Below, piece after piece: positions 1 through 14,234 of a DNA stretch of 64,000 bases. Under the pieces are notes generated by a model. The model ran no database searches and was not told the origin of the DNA. It saw nothing but the letters and a program-made list of their open reading frames with translations. A program made the position numbers and the translations under genes. The stretch is from Chaetorhynchus papuensis (Eukaryota; Chordata; Aves; Passeriformes; Rhipiduridae): assembly GCA_013396525.1 (NCBI GenBank), contig VWYX01000921.1, forward strand, positions 266,695 through 330,694, read 5' to 3'. How positions within the stretch are numbered: the stretch's first letter is position 1; each line of letters opens with the position of its first letter.

Positions 1-3000
1 TCCAATGAATCCATGCAGGATCAAGCTGCCATTCTCCTCTTCCTGGTATAATCAGGTTTTTGCACTCCTGGGAGGGGCAGGAGTACAAAATCTATGTGGA
101 GATGAAGATCCATTCAAATTTTTATTCCTTTCTTTTGAACATCTCACAAGAAGCAGTCAGTGCCTGTCGTAAGTAACATTCACTTGTGCAAGTCACAGCC
201 ACTTCTGGTCATCCTCCCTCTACTGAAACTGTTTGCTTCTAAAGCTTTCAGACAAGGAAACAGCTTCAGGCCCTGTCACATCCACAAACAAGCCATGTTA
301 TATTGCAAAATCCTGTTTTCCCTAAAAATATGTATATTCCTGGTACTGCTGACACCTCTGAACTCCAAGAGAAACAAGCTATTTAACTAAAAGAGTCTTG
401 GTTTCTCCTCAGCAAAAGGGCCAGAGATGTGAATCCACAAAAAGTGACATAAAGTTTATTGATTATCAAAACAAAACCAGAGAAAAAAGCTGAAGGGAAG
501 CCTAAGAAAAGCCCAGCCCTTGCTACCATGGAAATACAAAGGCTGTCACTCCATGAAGTGTCACTACACACGTGCACAAAATTTTTTTTTAAAAGTAGCC
601 AAAACACTGGAACAGCCAGCCTATGAAAATGCACTTGTTCACATGTTCTTGGTGTTCCTTTAACTATACACAACTTCTTAGGAGGAGAAATGAAATTACA
701 CTGGTAAGGGATCTTCACATCAAAGTCTGGGCAATACGTTTCAAACAGTTTTGAGGTTTGCAACCCTGACAGAAACAGAAAAAAAGAGAAGAGTCCCTGA
801 CCCTTTCATTTTCTTTAGACAGACTTGTCAGCAAAACATAAATAGGAAGCAACGACCCCTGGGAACAGCCCCAGACAAGGCAGAGCTGGGCACAGGCAGG
901 AGCCCAACACATGAAAACGGAGAATGGCTTGGGCTGCTGCCTGGGCAAGGAATGCCAGGAGACAGGGACCTCAGCCACGGGAAGTTCAGCGCTGCATCCT
1001 GCTGCTCTGCAGCGTCCCAGTGCACAGCAGAAGCTGCAAGCTAAAAGCTGCTCTCTTTGGGCCAGCAGGAGTCAGTTCCATTGCATATTTCCCCCCTCAT
1101 TTCACCATTAATTAATACACTGACTGCTAACTGCCAGGGTCTCCCAAATCTAGGTTAGCAGAACATCAACACACCTCGTGTCTCACCTGACAGCACAGTT
1201 TTGCCAAATTATTCACTAAGGCAAAGCTGCCATCCTGAACTGAGGCTTGCTGCTATTTTCCCATGAAAGGGCTGTAGAGCACTGGGGATCAAATCCTGCC
1301 ACTTCTCAATGGCTTACAAGAGAAATTCAGACACCTGTGTTACATTCCTTTCATTTACAACAAGCAGAGAATCTGCAAAGCATCTCTCTCCAGTAAAAAA
1401 CCTTTGATCTTCCAGCACAGAGAACAGCAACTGCCTTTTCCTTCTCAGCACAAAATAACCCCCACCTTCAAATTCAAGATGTTCTCCTGGAGAAAAAGAA
1501 GTTGATGCACAGCAGAAACCATCACTTAATGGGAGAGGACAACAGGTTTGTGCCAGCCTGTGCCAGGTCCAGGCCAGACCCCTCCTGCCCTCCGTAAGTG
1601 CCACCCGTTTCATCTTCGACAATTACTGAGCACTGAGTACTTGAAAAAATAAATTAGCATATTGGGTACAGATCCATTGCTTGATATAAGGGGCAGGTCA
1701 TGGCAAAGCTCCTGTTCCTTGAGCAGTGACAACGAGCCGACCTGCCAACACTTGGAAGAGGCAGGTGTGATCCAGCAGGCTCTGGGATGCAGGCACTACA
1801 GCAATGTGCATGAGGAATTTAGCACCACTGCACTCTCAGGAAGCAGCAACCTTGCTGTTTACTCTTTTACTAGGGTAAATAACTAGGGGCAAACACAAAA
1901 TTTCTCTGCTAAAGAAATAAGCACTGTAAAAATCTGTCAATAAAAATTCCCCAAGTGCACTGGATTTTGAAAGTCTGTGGAAAAAAGCTCTACTGCTGAG
2001 CAGAGGGCAGGCGGGCCCTCAGCACGGAAGGAGCCTGAGAGTCTGCCCAGCTAATCCCCGCGGTCTCACGCTGGGTAACAGAAGACTGTTGCAAAAATAT
2101 CAGCCAGTAGCCCCAACTCAGATCCAGCTATCTTCTTCCCTTGCCCTTGTCCCCATTAACTCCTTCTCCCTCCAAGCTTCCAGTAAAAGGAATGCATGCA
2201 CCAGCCCTGCATACAAACTGACTATGCCACACAAAAGCACCAAGAGGCCCCTCCTGGCTCCCGCAAGGTGTCCGAGCACCACAAAGAAGTTTTGCGCCTT
2301 CAGAGCCGCCCGTGTGCAGCCTGTGGCCAGAGCCAGCGCTGCTGCCCGCCTGGCCCATGCTCACCCCAGGGCAAACTGACCCACAGTGCCTTGGTTTACG
2401 ATGCTGCAACTTCTCCACTGCAGCAGGGTTCCCAGTTTTCTGCTGAGGAAGCGGGAGCTGCACGGCCTTGTATCAGTGATGCAAGAGCCATCTCTGCTTG
2501 TGGCACCAGCACAGTTTAGGTCTGCTCCTGGTGCTGCTGCCCTCGGAGGCATATGAGAAGGGGGGTATCAACCTGGCCTTGCTGCCCATGTTTTCTGCTC
2601 CATACAAGACCATCAGCAAACTCCAGAGACAATGTGAACTCCAAAGACACCGCAAATAACATCCCATCCGTGGGAACAGAGCACCCATATGCTGGAAAGG
2701 GGAGAGGAGGCTGGTTCCTTGTTTAGCCCAAGGCACACCAGGGCAGGAATACCATCGCACTCTGAAACACCTCTGAGACACAGGCATTACAGAGGGAGTA
2801 GCACATGCACATTGAAAATGCCAGATCAACAGCTACGCAAGTGCCATGAAATCACCAAGGTGTGGCAACAGAAAGAATATACCAGCTAATGACTGAAATC
2901 ATCTACTGAAAGCCAAGTGTCCTAGCTGTTTTTAAAGAGGAGTTTGATATGCTTGTGCTTGAGGTAGAAGGGGGTAACTAGTGGACACAAAATATTAAAC

Positions 3001-6000
3001 TTGTCATAGGAACCCCTGGACACCCAGCTTGCCAGTTCCCTTAGCAGGGAGTAAGGGCATTAGTTGGGCTCTGGCTGATCCCAGCAGAATGTGTGTGCCC
3101 TTGAAGCACAAACACACTTCTTTCACTGTGTTGCTATATGTGATTATTTTACTTCTCTTTTCAAAGAGATTTCCAAGTCTCTTTGCATTTCTTTGAGTCC
3201 TAACATGGACCAGATCGTATCAAACCCACAGTCATCTAAAACAACTGTCATACTTGGGACTGAATCATTAAGGTTGGAAGAGCAGTCACTTTTCTCCTGG
3301 CACATGAGTCAATGTCCCTGCTGGGCAGTAAAGCAGCAGCAACTCCTGACAGCTTGGATGAATATGACCCAAACTTCCCCTTCACCAGCTCAGCTGCCAT
3401 GGAGCAACCTGTGTTGGCTGCTAAACCCACAACTCTTGAACACAACACCTGAAGGGACAGCAAGATGTTGACCCCAGTATCATTACACCCTCCATTTCTG
3501 CATTGCTCAACAGCATGGACATCAACCTGCTGAAGAATATTGTCACAGAGCATTATCTGTGTTTGGTTTGGATCTCAAAGAGTCAGGACAAGCCAGCACA
3601 GGATTATTCTGAGAACACCGGGCAGTCAGAGCTCTGCTGCCGAAGTCAGAGTATCACTCAGCTCTGAGAGGGAAACCCAACACAAATCTTCCCAAAAAGC
3701 TGCTATTTACTACTTGGAAACAACACTGTGGACAAGTGGTTCCTGGACTGCATCCCAGGTCCTGAGAAAGCAGCACAGTGCCCTGGTATGGGGCAGGGTG
3801 CAGCTCAGACTTTTGGCAGCTCAGCAACAAAGCAGGGTCCCGGCTGCCAGTTCAGTTCCAGGCTCCTGTTCAAGTCAGCCCTGACTAAGGCCTGTCAATA
3901 TTAAAGCAAATGACCAGACCTAGAAACATTGCAGGGCTTCATTGAAATAAACCATGCATTCACAGTTCTTCATTCCCCATATTTTTATAGGGCAGGAAAA
4001 AAGCAGCCATACTGACAAATCAGACCAGGAGTTTCTTTCAAGTCACAGAAGATTCCAAATCCAAATTTTTGCTCCAGTGAAAAAAGAACTCAACTGCCAA
4101 GCTGCTGCCTAAAGCAGCACATATCTAAACCTTTGCATCCAATCCTTTCTTCTTCCAACACAAGTCTGAGCTCATTCACAACTCTTTTGTGTAAACTTGC
4201 ATGCTAACCTACACCTTAGTGTCACACTTCCTAGTGACAACAGCTGGGCTATCTCAAACCAGAAAGCAGAGAGCTGACCTCTTCCCCAAATCACGAAGGA
4301 AACCAGCTCTAAAAGCTGACACGCAAACATCCCACTTTCCACACGCTGACTGTTGCAGCTACCCCAAGGCAAAAAGGACCTTGAAGAACATCTCCTCAGC
4401 TCTTGGCCATAAGTCTTGGTCAGCATTGTACAAAGCCATTCTGACCATCCTCCCCCTTCCTGCTTCTGCCCATGCAGGTTTCTGAGTGGGACAAGAAGAA
4501 AGAAGAGGATATCAAAGGTAGGATGAGGTTTCCAGAGTCTGGCATGAGACTAAATCCTGAACTGACAGTGTTCAGGAGAGGAACTGGTCTTTACAGGAAA
4601 GACATGGTCCCACTGCTCCCCAGAAGAGATTTCCAAACGCAGTGCTTTTATCTTAGTCCACAACCCCTCCCAGGTCAAACAACACAACCATATGTTTTTA
4701 AAGGAAACTGTTTTATCTCTGTCCACAAACCTCTTCAAAGTACAAACACTTTGCTTTCTGGTCCAAAAGCAAAGTGATAGCTAATTCAGTTCAGAGAACC
4801 ACTTCCAGAGAATTAGGTCCAAAGCAAACCACACAACCCTTTTGGTCCACAGAAAAAAAAATAAGCCTAGACAAAAACAGATAAAGGACAAACTCCCATT
4901 CGGCTCAGCTGTCTGCTCCCAACAGCTGTCCTCCTTACACCATAGGGCATCTCCTGAAGCACCTCAGAAAGATCAGATAAATTATTCAAAACACAGACTA
5001 ATTCCTGGCGATTGGACTCTTTGTTCACTCCAGGACCAGCAGAGCTGTCTGCTTCCTGGAGGGCTCGCCCTGCCTCCAGTAAAGGGCAAACACCAAGGCT
5101 TTGATTTGCAGAAGAGGAAATCAATTTAGCAGCTCATAAATACACAATCTGTGCAATACACATACTCCCATCTCCCTTGATGCTCATCCAGAAGTTAACG
5201 GGTCATACCCGTTGAACACTGCCACTACACCACCCATGTGCACAGCAGTTCAGCTCACCTGAGAGGAGAAACAGGAAGGAGATGGACAGCGATATTTGGC
5301 AACGCTGTGTTGTATTTCCTCACTAACAGCAACAGCAGAGATCTCGCCACTGAGGGTTACAGCCTGAGGAGTCGAGGTCACACATTTTGGAAGATGCTCT
5401 GCAGCATCACATGATACTCCTGATGCAAATCCAGGCCAATGAAACCTCACACGCCCCGCAAAGGAACTGTGCAGGCATGGAGCAGGCACCCAACAGGGCT
5501 GCAGAGAGCTCCACTGGGACTGTGCTTAAACAAATTCCCCAAGTTTTTGATAAAAACCACATTTGCACCTTTCCGCCTAACCATGAGGAGACACAGAGAT
5601 GTTGCACCTACGTGAACTGCAGGACTAATCTTGAAGAAACACCCACCTAAGGAGACCAGGAAATGCACTTTATGGGGACCTTCAAGAGCTAAAGTTTCCC
5701 CTCAAACAAAAAGAAACCCAGTAAGATTGCAGATGCCCTTAAGAACCAGACTAACGTAACATAAATTAAAGTGGAGTGAGAAGTTTAGAACCAAAGTCAG
5801 CACAACAGCCTGTCCAGAACACCAGCCCCCAAATGCAGATGCTCAGGCTGACAAATCTTCCCTGCCAAGGCAGGTCAACTGCAGAGGCAGAGCAAGTTTT
5901 CAACTCTCCCTTTTCCCCCTTATCATTATTTCCAAATGTATTTGGCTGCCAAAGTTTATCAGTCTTCTTCTACATCCTTTGGTTTAAAACACATCCCTAC

Positions 6001-9000
6001 TGTCCTCTGGGTGCTCTGAGTTTACCATATCAAATCACAGGAATTAGTTCAAGTCTCTCCTACTGCAAATCGCCCTGCAGTCTCTCCTTCCCTCCAGCTT
6101 CAGGAAGGGTCTCAGGAAAAAGGCCAATTCGCTCAGACACAGTTCCCAAGAGGGAAGGCAGGTCCTGAGCCGGCACCACTCACGAGGCAAAGGGACAAAC
6201 ATGGGCCAAGATGGGAAATGCTGGCAAGGTGAACAAACAGATGGGCTGTGTATGATAAAGGCACGTGTGTGTGAAAGGTACAACCGTATCAGCTCTTGCA
6301 GTCAGTTCAATGCTGGTAGCACAGGACCACCCGTTTGAGAGGCTGCCACACGAGGTGCCACCTGCAGTGGCAGTTTTCCAAGCATCTTGTACACAATTTA
6401 CATAAGTCCACCTAGCAAACCTCAGCAAGAGACCTCTAACAGAGATAACTTGTCCAACAACTCAGCAGCAGTACAAGGAGGTGGGTGGGGGTAGAAAACA
6501 GGGTGCAGAGTCACATCAAAAGTTATTTTGTCTTGTTCAGACACTAAAAGAACCATGAGTAAAAACCAAAGCTCCAAGGCTGCACAAATCTTCCCAAGGC
6601 TGCAATCTTGTCCCAGGAGAATGAGATGAAACCCACTCTCCCTCCATTTCACACTTTATGAACAATGGCTTAACTCCTCGGCACCTTCAGGATAACTCTG
6701 AGCACTTTCCTTCTCACTGACTTTGATAATCAAGTATTTCAATATTTTGACAGCCCTCTAAACACCCAAGTCAGTGCTGACTGTGAGTGGTGAGCCTCAT
6801 ACTCATGTTCCAGACATCCTCCAAACCAGAGGGACACGAGCAGATGGAGGGACAACTAACATGCAATAGCTGTTCCATTCTCAGCCTAGCAGAGACTGAG
6901 AATGCTCATAGATATTCAAGTTATCTATGAGCTGAACTAAAGAAACACAGGTGAAGTGTCTCTCTTCAGGGATTTACCATAAGTACTGCACATTAACTAA
7001 TCCAGCTATAGTAACACACCTTTTTAAAAGACATTTTTCCTCAACTGCACTATCATTTACCCACTGCTCACACATCCCTCTTCTGCAATAAAACAAGTCC
7101 ACAACATGAAAAGAAACCTGAGTACCCAGAAGACAGACAAAAGCCCTTCGCAGGGAACACCAGCAGCCTGGAATAACACAGTGGAAGATTCACAGTACTG
7201 AAGGCATTGGCCAAGGGAGCAGCAGCAGAACTGCACAGGGAGAACCAAAAACCAAAAATCAACCAAACCGATATACAAACAGTTTAAAAATGCAATAACT
7301 CCTAGGCAAATAGACTTAAAGACACTGATTCTTTTGAACTAGTGTTATCAGAGGGACTCAGTTTCTCGTTGCAGAAGAGATGCTACAGCCCAGCAACCCT
7401 AAATGACCAGGATCAGCAAAGGAATCCCCAAAACATTTGCTCATCTCTCCAAAGCCAGCAGATAACATCGTACAATAACAATCCATCCTGACCAGAACAT
7501 CCATGAAAAAGCCTATATCCCAAGGTGATACCTCTTGAACTACAATGAAAAGGTTCAACTGCCAGTACCAGGCAGGTTTTCCTCACCCTGCTGCTGCAGC
7601 ACAGCAATCCCCACCTTCCTGAGTGGATGCTGCTGTCGTAGAACAAGGAAGAAGGGCAAGACACACATCCACATCTAAGAGGCATTTGAATATGATGAAG
7701 CCCATTTTAAATGAGGTACATGAGAGCTGGGAACATCACCAGCACCTTTCCAACACTGGTCCAGATCAGTGCACTCCAGCCTTTGAGAGGATGCCAGAAG
7801 CATCACATCCATTCAGAGATTTTTATATCGTCTTTACAAACGTCACTTCAGTGAAGCCTGGATGGATATTTGCTGCCAGTTCCTACCCACAGGGCAGAGC
7901 ACTACACAAACACCCTGCACAGCTTCTTCCCCTCGCACAGTTTTCCTTTCTAGTCTCCACAGGCTACAACAGGTAGCCTGCCTCCTCCACCAGGAAGCAG
8001 ACCTCCACATTTTCTTTCACACAAAATCTTATCAAACCTAAATCCAACAGAAGATATTCAACTTCAAAGCTGCATGATGCTAAAAAGCTGTTTATGTGTG
8101 CTTGATATATGCAGAGCTTGATGTGGTTGCACAAGAATCCTGTAAGCAATGCTTCACAGCATACACACAAATTTAATTTCAGGGACTCCTCAAAAACACT
8201 GACACTGCTAAGTCACTTTCTCTGCCCACTGTGCCTTTCTGCTCAGAGAGGTAAGTCCTCCCCACCTGCCTTTTGACAGTGCCCACTCTGTTCAGCAGAT
8301 CCAACATCTCATTCCTCTCCTCCTGCCAGACCTGGGTCCAGGAGCACCTTCCACAGTGGGGGAGGGAGCAGCTCCAGTCACTCCACGCACTCACAAAGGC
8401 AGCAAGGAACAGAGGAGGACACAGGAATCATGGAATCTCTTACTGAATTCCCACACTGAGGATCACTCCGGTCGCAGTGATGCCCACAAATGGTCTCAAG
8501 CAAGATTCTGCTTCTGCCAGTGCTGTGTGCAGGAGCCACGATTACCCCACTCACACCAAATTCACCTGACTGCAGTGACTGACACAGTCCATCACAGTAC
8601 TCACCAATTCTGTCACCAGCCAAACATGAACAACTCCTGTCCTCTCCGAAAGCCTCCCAGTAGCTCTTTTCTGCCACAAAGAGAGAGGTACAGGACACAG
8701 TTTCCTTGTAAATAGGAACTGATCACCAACTTCAGTGAGCCATTGGTGTCATAAATGGCACCCAAGGGTGAGAGAGGGACTCTAGTTCATCTCCTCATGC
8801 ACTCAGACACCTCTTAACAACCTCCCTGTCTTGGCTCCTTGCCTCATACGCTCAAAGGACTCTCACAAGAGACAGACCTCCTCTGATTTTTGCTGAAATG
8901 GCTGGAGTCAGGTTGAAGAGGGCAAAGACATCAATGAGGGAGCAAACATGACCACGCACACATGTGAAGGGAACTGAGAACCCCAAATTCTGGTTGAACT

Positions 9001-12000
9001 GGTCAGGAACTCCCACCTAACACATCCGAGCCATCATGTACACTCTGAGAAGACATATACAGTAGCTCTGCTATGCTTTTTAAAGACACCAGAGCACACC
9101 AGGCAGTGAGTATTTGGAGAAGTCCCAGTTGCCTCCAGTCTTCCTGAATGCCCAATGCAGCTGAGCCGATTCCATAACAATCAGTTATAAGTGGTTCCAG
9201 TTCCTGTTTGGCACTGTAGTTAGGATGAGTGACTCCACAGGTTGTAATTAGAATCAAAATTCTCCCTGTGCCTTGGAATTAACTACATTTCTAGATTTCA
9301 TACCACAATTCTTCAAATTATCATTTTCTGAATAATGCTAGCAGTAATGACTATTACTAATTTTGGCAATGAGAGAAACACAAAATTGCCCCAATTACAG
9401 TTTGGGTGCTGGTTTTTCCTTAAATCACTGTCAAAGGTATTCTACTTCCCACAGAATCTGTTTCCGCCACAAAACATCCAGGACACTAAATATTCAAGAC
9501 TGTTCTTGAACTTTAAGTTTCCACATGACTAGGAAGGACAACAACTCTTTACACCAGCAGTCACCAACATCTAGACAGACTTCAGTGTGCACACAACAGA
9601 CATTAAAAAAATTATGGAATAGGATCTATTTCAATACTCAGAAGCCCAGCTCTCCTTTGTCTCCAAGCTGTACCTTGAACACAGCACCATGAACTGCACT
9701 GGCCAATAGACTCTTTGGGAAGAAGTGAAGCTCCAGGTCCTTTGGCATGGGCAGCTGATCCAGGCAGCCAAGAGAAGACATGAGTGTGAAGCTGGGGCAG
9801 CACAGAACAAAAAGGGTGAGAAGGCCTGAAGCAACCCCTTGCTTGACCATCAGGCTTGAGGGTCATGGCTGCACAGTGAGCCCAGCACATGGACAGGGCA
9901 GTGTCCCTTCACCTCTGTATTGTCACCTGCAGGACTTCAGCCTGGGTGCATCAAAAATGGTGTAGGATACGGAATGAAAACCAAAACTGGGTGGCCTGCA
10001 GAGACCTTCTGGATCTGCTGCCCTTGCCCCAGACATCAATGTGATGGGCCTCAATTTCTTGGAAGACTTCTCCCCTGTACCACCATCCTCACAACTCTTC
10101 CGTATCCCCAAACCCTGATGAATGCCCTGACAGCTCACACTCCTTATAAAACTGCTGGCCTTGACACCAAAACAAAAATCCCCTGCAAGGGACTCTCACC
10201 TCAGGTGAGCTTGGCCAAGCACGTGGCCTCTGGGCAGGGTCTCCAAAAGCAACAGACTGCTGTCCAGGGGAGCACTGCCACAGTCCATTGGCATGAGAGT
10301 TCCATCCTCTCCCGCTCCCACATCCCTCACAGCAGCAGTTGCACAAGCCAGGTCAGAGTGTTTCTGGCTGAAAATTAACTGAGCAAAACTTTTTTTTTAA
10401 AATATAATTACTTTTTTCCAGCTAAATGACTTCCCTACTATACCTTGTCATGCTGTTTAAGCCAATTAAATCAACACCGATGCAGTCCTACCTACTCTTC
10501 TCCCCACCCAGCAATGCATTCCTGCACCTCCCTTGCTCCAATGCCTGCCCAGCCCTGCCACAAGCTGAGCATCCCAGCTGCGAAACACTCAACACTTTTG
10601 TGGGGTTTTCTTTGTTCAGCTCAGCTTGCCTTGGCATCAGCAGGAACACGTGTTGTGGGCAAGGCCACTGCGCATCTTGAAGAGCAGCCTGCACAGCACC
10701 TGCAGCCACGTCCAGCCCCCTCCATCCCACCCAGAGCCCACGCAGGTGGTGTGGCAGCACAGGTCCTCCTGGGATGGAGTTTCTTGCAGGTTCCAAGATC
10801 CATCTCAACCACAGCAACCTGCTGCTCCAGAGCCCACCCAGGATCCCACACGCCAACTCCTCCTGGGACACCTAAACACTCATCCGTTACCTTAGGGAAA
10901 ACCACCGGCATTTGGGCATCATCACATTGGCCCATAGGCCTGAATCCATATTTAAACAGCCACTTTAAACCAGCTACAGCAGAACCAACTGCCCTTCCTC
11001 CACTGGAGAGAGCATGCAGATGCAGATCACCACGAGCTCACAGGGCATCACAGGTGCCAGGGTGCAAAACCAACTCTCAGCCTTGGAGACACAGGTGATT
11101 CAGAGGAACGACTCGAATATGAAAAATGGGTCAGGTGGAAATACAACCCTCGATGTTGCCCCTTGTAACTGAACTACAAGGCTAGTTCTTATTTAATCAC
11201 AACTGCTTTGGCATATCATGGTCAAGCTTTTAACTCACGCATTTCATTCACAAGGTTTGGGATTCTGGTTTTTGAAAGATGGATAATACTACCTTGGCAA
11301 GGCCCAAAACGTAATCCTTCACAAAGTAGAAGCTACAAGGAGCCAAAATTCACCTTTTTACTCCAAGTATACCAAACTCTTCAGTTCTTTGCCCAAACAA
11401 GTCCCCACCAGTCTCAGCACAGTCCATACCAGGACAGAACACAGAATAGAGCAAATAACTGGGACAAACATTATTTCATGACAGTACCTACACTTCTGTC
11501 ACAGAGAGAGTAACCTTTCCTTTTTCCTGCTCCCAAAACAAGACAAACTGCTTCTTTGATATTACCGTCGATGTATTTAATTAAAAAAACCAAACAAACC
11601 AGCACTGTGCCACCTCAGCCTAATGAGGCCTAAAATGTTGCTCAACCAGAGAGTATTTTGCAGCGGTCTAACTTTAAAGGAGAAACTCAAAGGGTTTGCT
11701 GAGGCCTTTCTGAAAAACAAATAACCACCGTTTTTGCAAGGCTGCACAACCATCAACAAGTGCCGGTGGGAACCAACAAGACCCGCTGCACCACTGTAAA
11801 TTTCCATCAGAACGGAACGAAACTGAACCGCAAGTTCGCGTTGAACTGATTTTACTTAAACGTTTGTCTTGAGAAAAGCATACACCGGAGGCGGAGGACC
11901 GGGGGAGCCCGCGGCTGGCCGGGGCAGTGCCGTCGTGCCGCAGCCCCGGCCCGGCCGCTGCCGCTCCCCGGCCGCACCGCGGGGCTCCTGCGGGCATGGG

Positions 12001-12464
12001 CCGCCTCCAGCGCACTTCGCTCCGGCCGGGCCCCCCAGGGATGCTGCTGCAGCCGCGGCCTGCACCGGTCACCCGGAGCGGCCGCAAAGCCGTCCCCGGC
12101 CGGGAGAGGCCGGAGCCGCGTCCAGCCCGGCCTTTGTCCCGGCGGCCGGGGCCGAGCTCCGGGCAGGCCCTGAGCCCCGGTAGCCCCGGCGGGCAGGGCC
12201 AGGGCCGCGCTTCCTCCCGCCGAGCGCGCCGGGCGCGGCCGGGCCGCCAGCAGGGCAGGCCCGGAGCGGGGCCGCCAGGGCCCGGCCGAGCCGGGGCCGG
12301 GGCTGGGGCTTTCCACGGGCAGCGCCGCTCCGCAGCCGCGGCCCAGCGCGGGGGGCGCGAGCCGGCAGCGCCCAGGGGTCCTCACGGCCCGGGCAGGGCG
12401 AGACCTGCGGCGGCTCCGGCCCGGCTCGGCAAGGCCCGGCGCTGCCCGGGCCGGCGGTGCTTAC
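1..12464 (-). other. MAP2K4: MAP2K4 intron 1, continuing beyond the left edge
   Basis: This stretch lies downstream, on the minus strand, of the MAP2K4 exon 1 donor. I looked in both strands for the next MAP2K4 exons (the docking segment that starts KRKALKL, then the kinase domain) and saw none, so it is best read as the first part of a long first intron. The open frames here are short, lack family resemblance and overlap on both strands. No CR1, tRNA or rRNA gene was recognised in it. A 40-base plus-strand exon-like segment at 4478-4517 has good acceptor and donor sequences but no support. Known: intron 1 of MAP2K4 is long in vertebrates. Confidence 0.65.
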
Positions 12465-12960
12465 CCTGCATGCTGCTGCTGCTGCTGCTGCTGCTGGCGG
12501 CGCCCGGCCCGGGCCCGCTCCCGCTCCCCCCGGAGCCGCCGCTGGGGCTGGGAGTCGCCATTGTGCGCGGAGCGGGAGCAGCGGCGGCGGCGCTGCGCAG
12601 GGCCCTCCCCGGCAGGGCAGGACACACGGCCCCGCCGCCCGTCCGCCCCCGGCTGGGGCCGCGAAACCCCTCCCCGCCGGGGCCCCGCGCCTGCGGCACC
12701 GCTGCGGCGGGGCGGGGGCGGCGGTGGCGCTGCCTCCCGCGGGGGGACGGGGCATCCCCGGGCGGTCCTGCGGCTCCGCTCCGCTCCTGCTCCCTCGGGC
12801 CGGGGGGCATCGCCCGCAGCCCGTTAGGGGACCCCGCATCGCGCTCGGCCCTGCCAGCCCTTCATCCGGCGGCGCCCGGACATCTGCTGTCCTGTCTCAC
12901 GTCCCTACGGCCGGGGAAGCCCCTCGGGGGCCGGCAGTCGGCCCGAGCGGCTTTATCGCA
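11890..12960 (-). promoter_or_regulatory. MAP2K4: CpG island and promoter region of MAP2K4
   Basis: Base composition changes sharply to very GC- and CpG-rich sequence around MAP2K4 exon 1 and returns to normal by about 12960. The part above 12561 should hold the 5' UTR and promoter, and the part below 12465 is the start of intron 1. No TATA box is evident, as is usual for housekeeping CpG-island promoters. Long open frames across it on both strands are a by-product of few stop codons in GC-rich DNA. The promoter-side portion recurs at 14235-14851 in the second assembled copy. Confidence 0.7.
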
Positions 12961-14233
12961 TTTCTCATCCTCACCCTAGGGTTAGGACTTCTCCCACACA
13001 GGCAGCCCCTTGCAAACTTCTCCTGACTCCCCCGAGACCACAGGGCACATCTCCTTGCCGTGCTTTCCCGGACACCCGGGGCATGAGCCTCTTCTGCCAC
13101 CATCAGCCTCCACCTCATTTTCCTTCTGCTCTTGGCCACTGCTGTTCATGCCAGCACATGGTTTCTGACCATTCCTCTTAACTCCAGCAAACCTACACTG
13201 TAGTCGTAGGGGCAGCACATACTGTGAATTAGAGAAGTGAAATGGTTGCCCCAGAGCCGTGGGCTTTCTCCAGCCTGCTGCATGGTACAGGGGAGTCCCT
13301 TTGCCCACAGGAGGCCTTGTGCCCTCATCTTTGTAACAGAAATAATAGTGACCCCCTTTATGAATGGAGATGGGCTGAGGTAAGAGATGCATGCCCCACA
13401 TGTTACAAGTATGAGGACTCTTTCCCTGCTGCTCCATTGCCCAGGCCACCATGGAGGTGATAATACAGCCGTGAACACACACTGGAAGTGCCTCCAGGAG
13501 CTGCAAACCATCACCCTTTATCCAACTGCAGTGGGGGGAGGAGGTTGGGGCAGGAGCTGCCTCCCCAACCTGCCTTGATTTTTCCTTCTTTCTCTCCCAG
13601 TTCAGATCATATTGATTCCTCTCGCCGCATGTTAAGGCAAGATTTTTCTTTCCTCATATGTTTTGAACTTAGGAAAGCATCTTCTTCCATCCTAGAGTCT
13701 TCTGTTTTCCCTGCTCCGTTGTGGGGAGGTCAGGGAGGCAGGCTGAAATAGTCCCTGGGGCACAGAGGGAGCCCAGCCTTCTGCCCAACCCTGCTCTGCA
13801 GGGAACAACTCATGCTCTGTTGAGCTCACCTTTGTAAGGAAGTGGGACAAGAGGTCAGAACTGCTCCCCTCCCTAATCCCACATCTTTCCTCTCTCTTCT
13901 CTGTTTTGCTTAAGCCTTCTCTTCTGCATTAACCCCTGAGTGCAGGTCCAGGGTTGGCACCTCGCAGGCTAAGATGCAGAAACCCAGTGCCTACTGGCAA
14001 ACACTGGCACAAGCTGACTTCCACTTCTGCTTTATGCCACCTACATGTGGTTTGCTTACAATTAGGTAAAGTCATACTTTCCCCTCACTGCAAATTTGGG
14101 AGGATCAACAATACCTGCTCTGACATGTTTGTGAAACCTTTCCTTAAAGACCTCCAGTGATGGGGATTGTGCCATTCCCTAGCAATCTGTTCTGGTGCAC
14201 ATCCTAACGTCATCCAAAAGCCTAACTGCAGGG
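12344..14233. repeat. Tandem overlap 1, left copy (1890 bp)
   Basis: This segment recurs directly after a single N at 14234, offset 1891. The copies match throughout; the one difference I saw is C at 14198 versus T at 16089. The content is MAP2K4 exon 1, its CpG island and about 1.3 kb of upstream non-coding sequence. The copy ends exactly at the N and the next copy starts right after it, the pattern left when two overlapping contig ends are abutted without merging. Confidence 0.95.
12465..12561 (-). CDS. MAP2K4: MAP2K4 (MKK4) coding exon 1, first assembled copy
   Basis: MAP2K4 is the dual-specificity kinase that activates JNK and p38 in the stress-MAPK cascade, in cytoplasm and nucleus. On the minus strand an ATG at 12561 opens a 32-codon exon starting MATPSPSGG, followed by Gly/Ser-rich sequence, eight serines and MQ plus one base of a Gly codon. 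It ends at a strong donor (GTAAG, 12460-12464). Mammalian MKK4 exon 1 has the same start (MAAPSPSGG), a Gly/Ser-rich body and the same MQG end and phase, which is the basis of the call. The eight serines are a pure AGC run and differ from the mammalian sequence. The frame stays open upstream to an ATG at 12810, but that part is GC-rich CpG-island sequence with no known counterpart. Only this exon is in the window; the kinase domain lies off the left edge. Confidence 0.85.
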
Positions 14234-14234
14234 N
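14234..14234. other. Single-N contig junction 1
   Basis: One unknown base placed between two direct copies of a 1890-bp sequence. This is an assembly join marker and not biological sequence. Confidence 0.95.

Noticed and set aside
4478..4517. Plus-strand exon-like segment with good splice signals in MAP2K4 intron 1
   Set aside because: Forty bases, no family match, antisense to the host gene; chance is likely.
12471..12495. CTG repeat expansion of the disease type
   Set aside because: Only eight units, in frame, identical in both assembled copies; an ordinary serine tract.
11927..12979. Long open frames (up to 350 codons) on both strands of the MAP2K4 CpG island
   Set aside because: They arise from few stop codons in very GC-rich DNA, are Ala/Gly/Pro/Arg-rich and resemble no family. 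Only the MATPSPSGG exon has family support.
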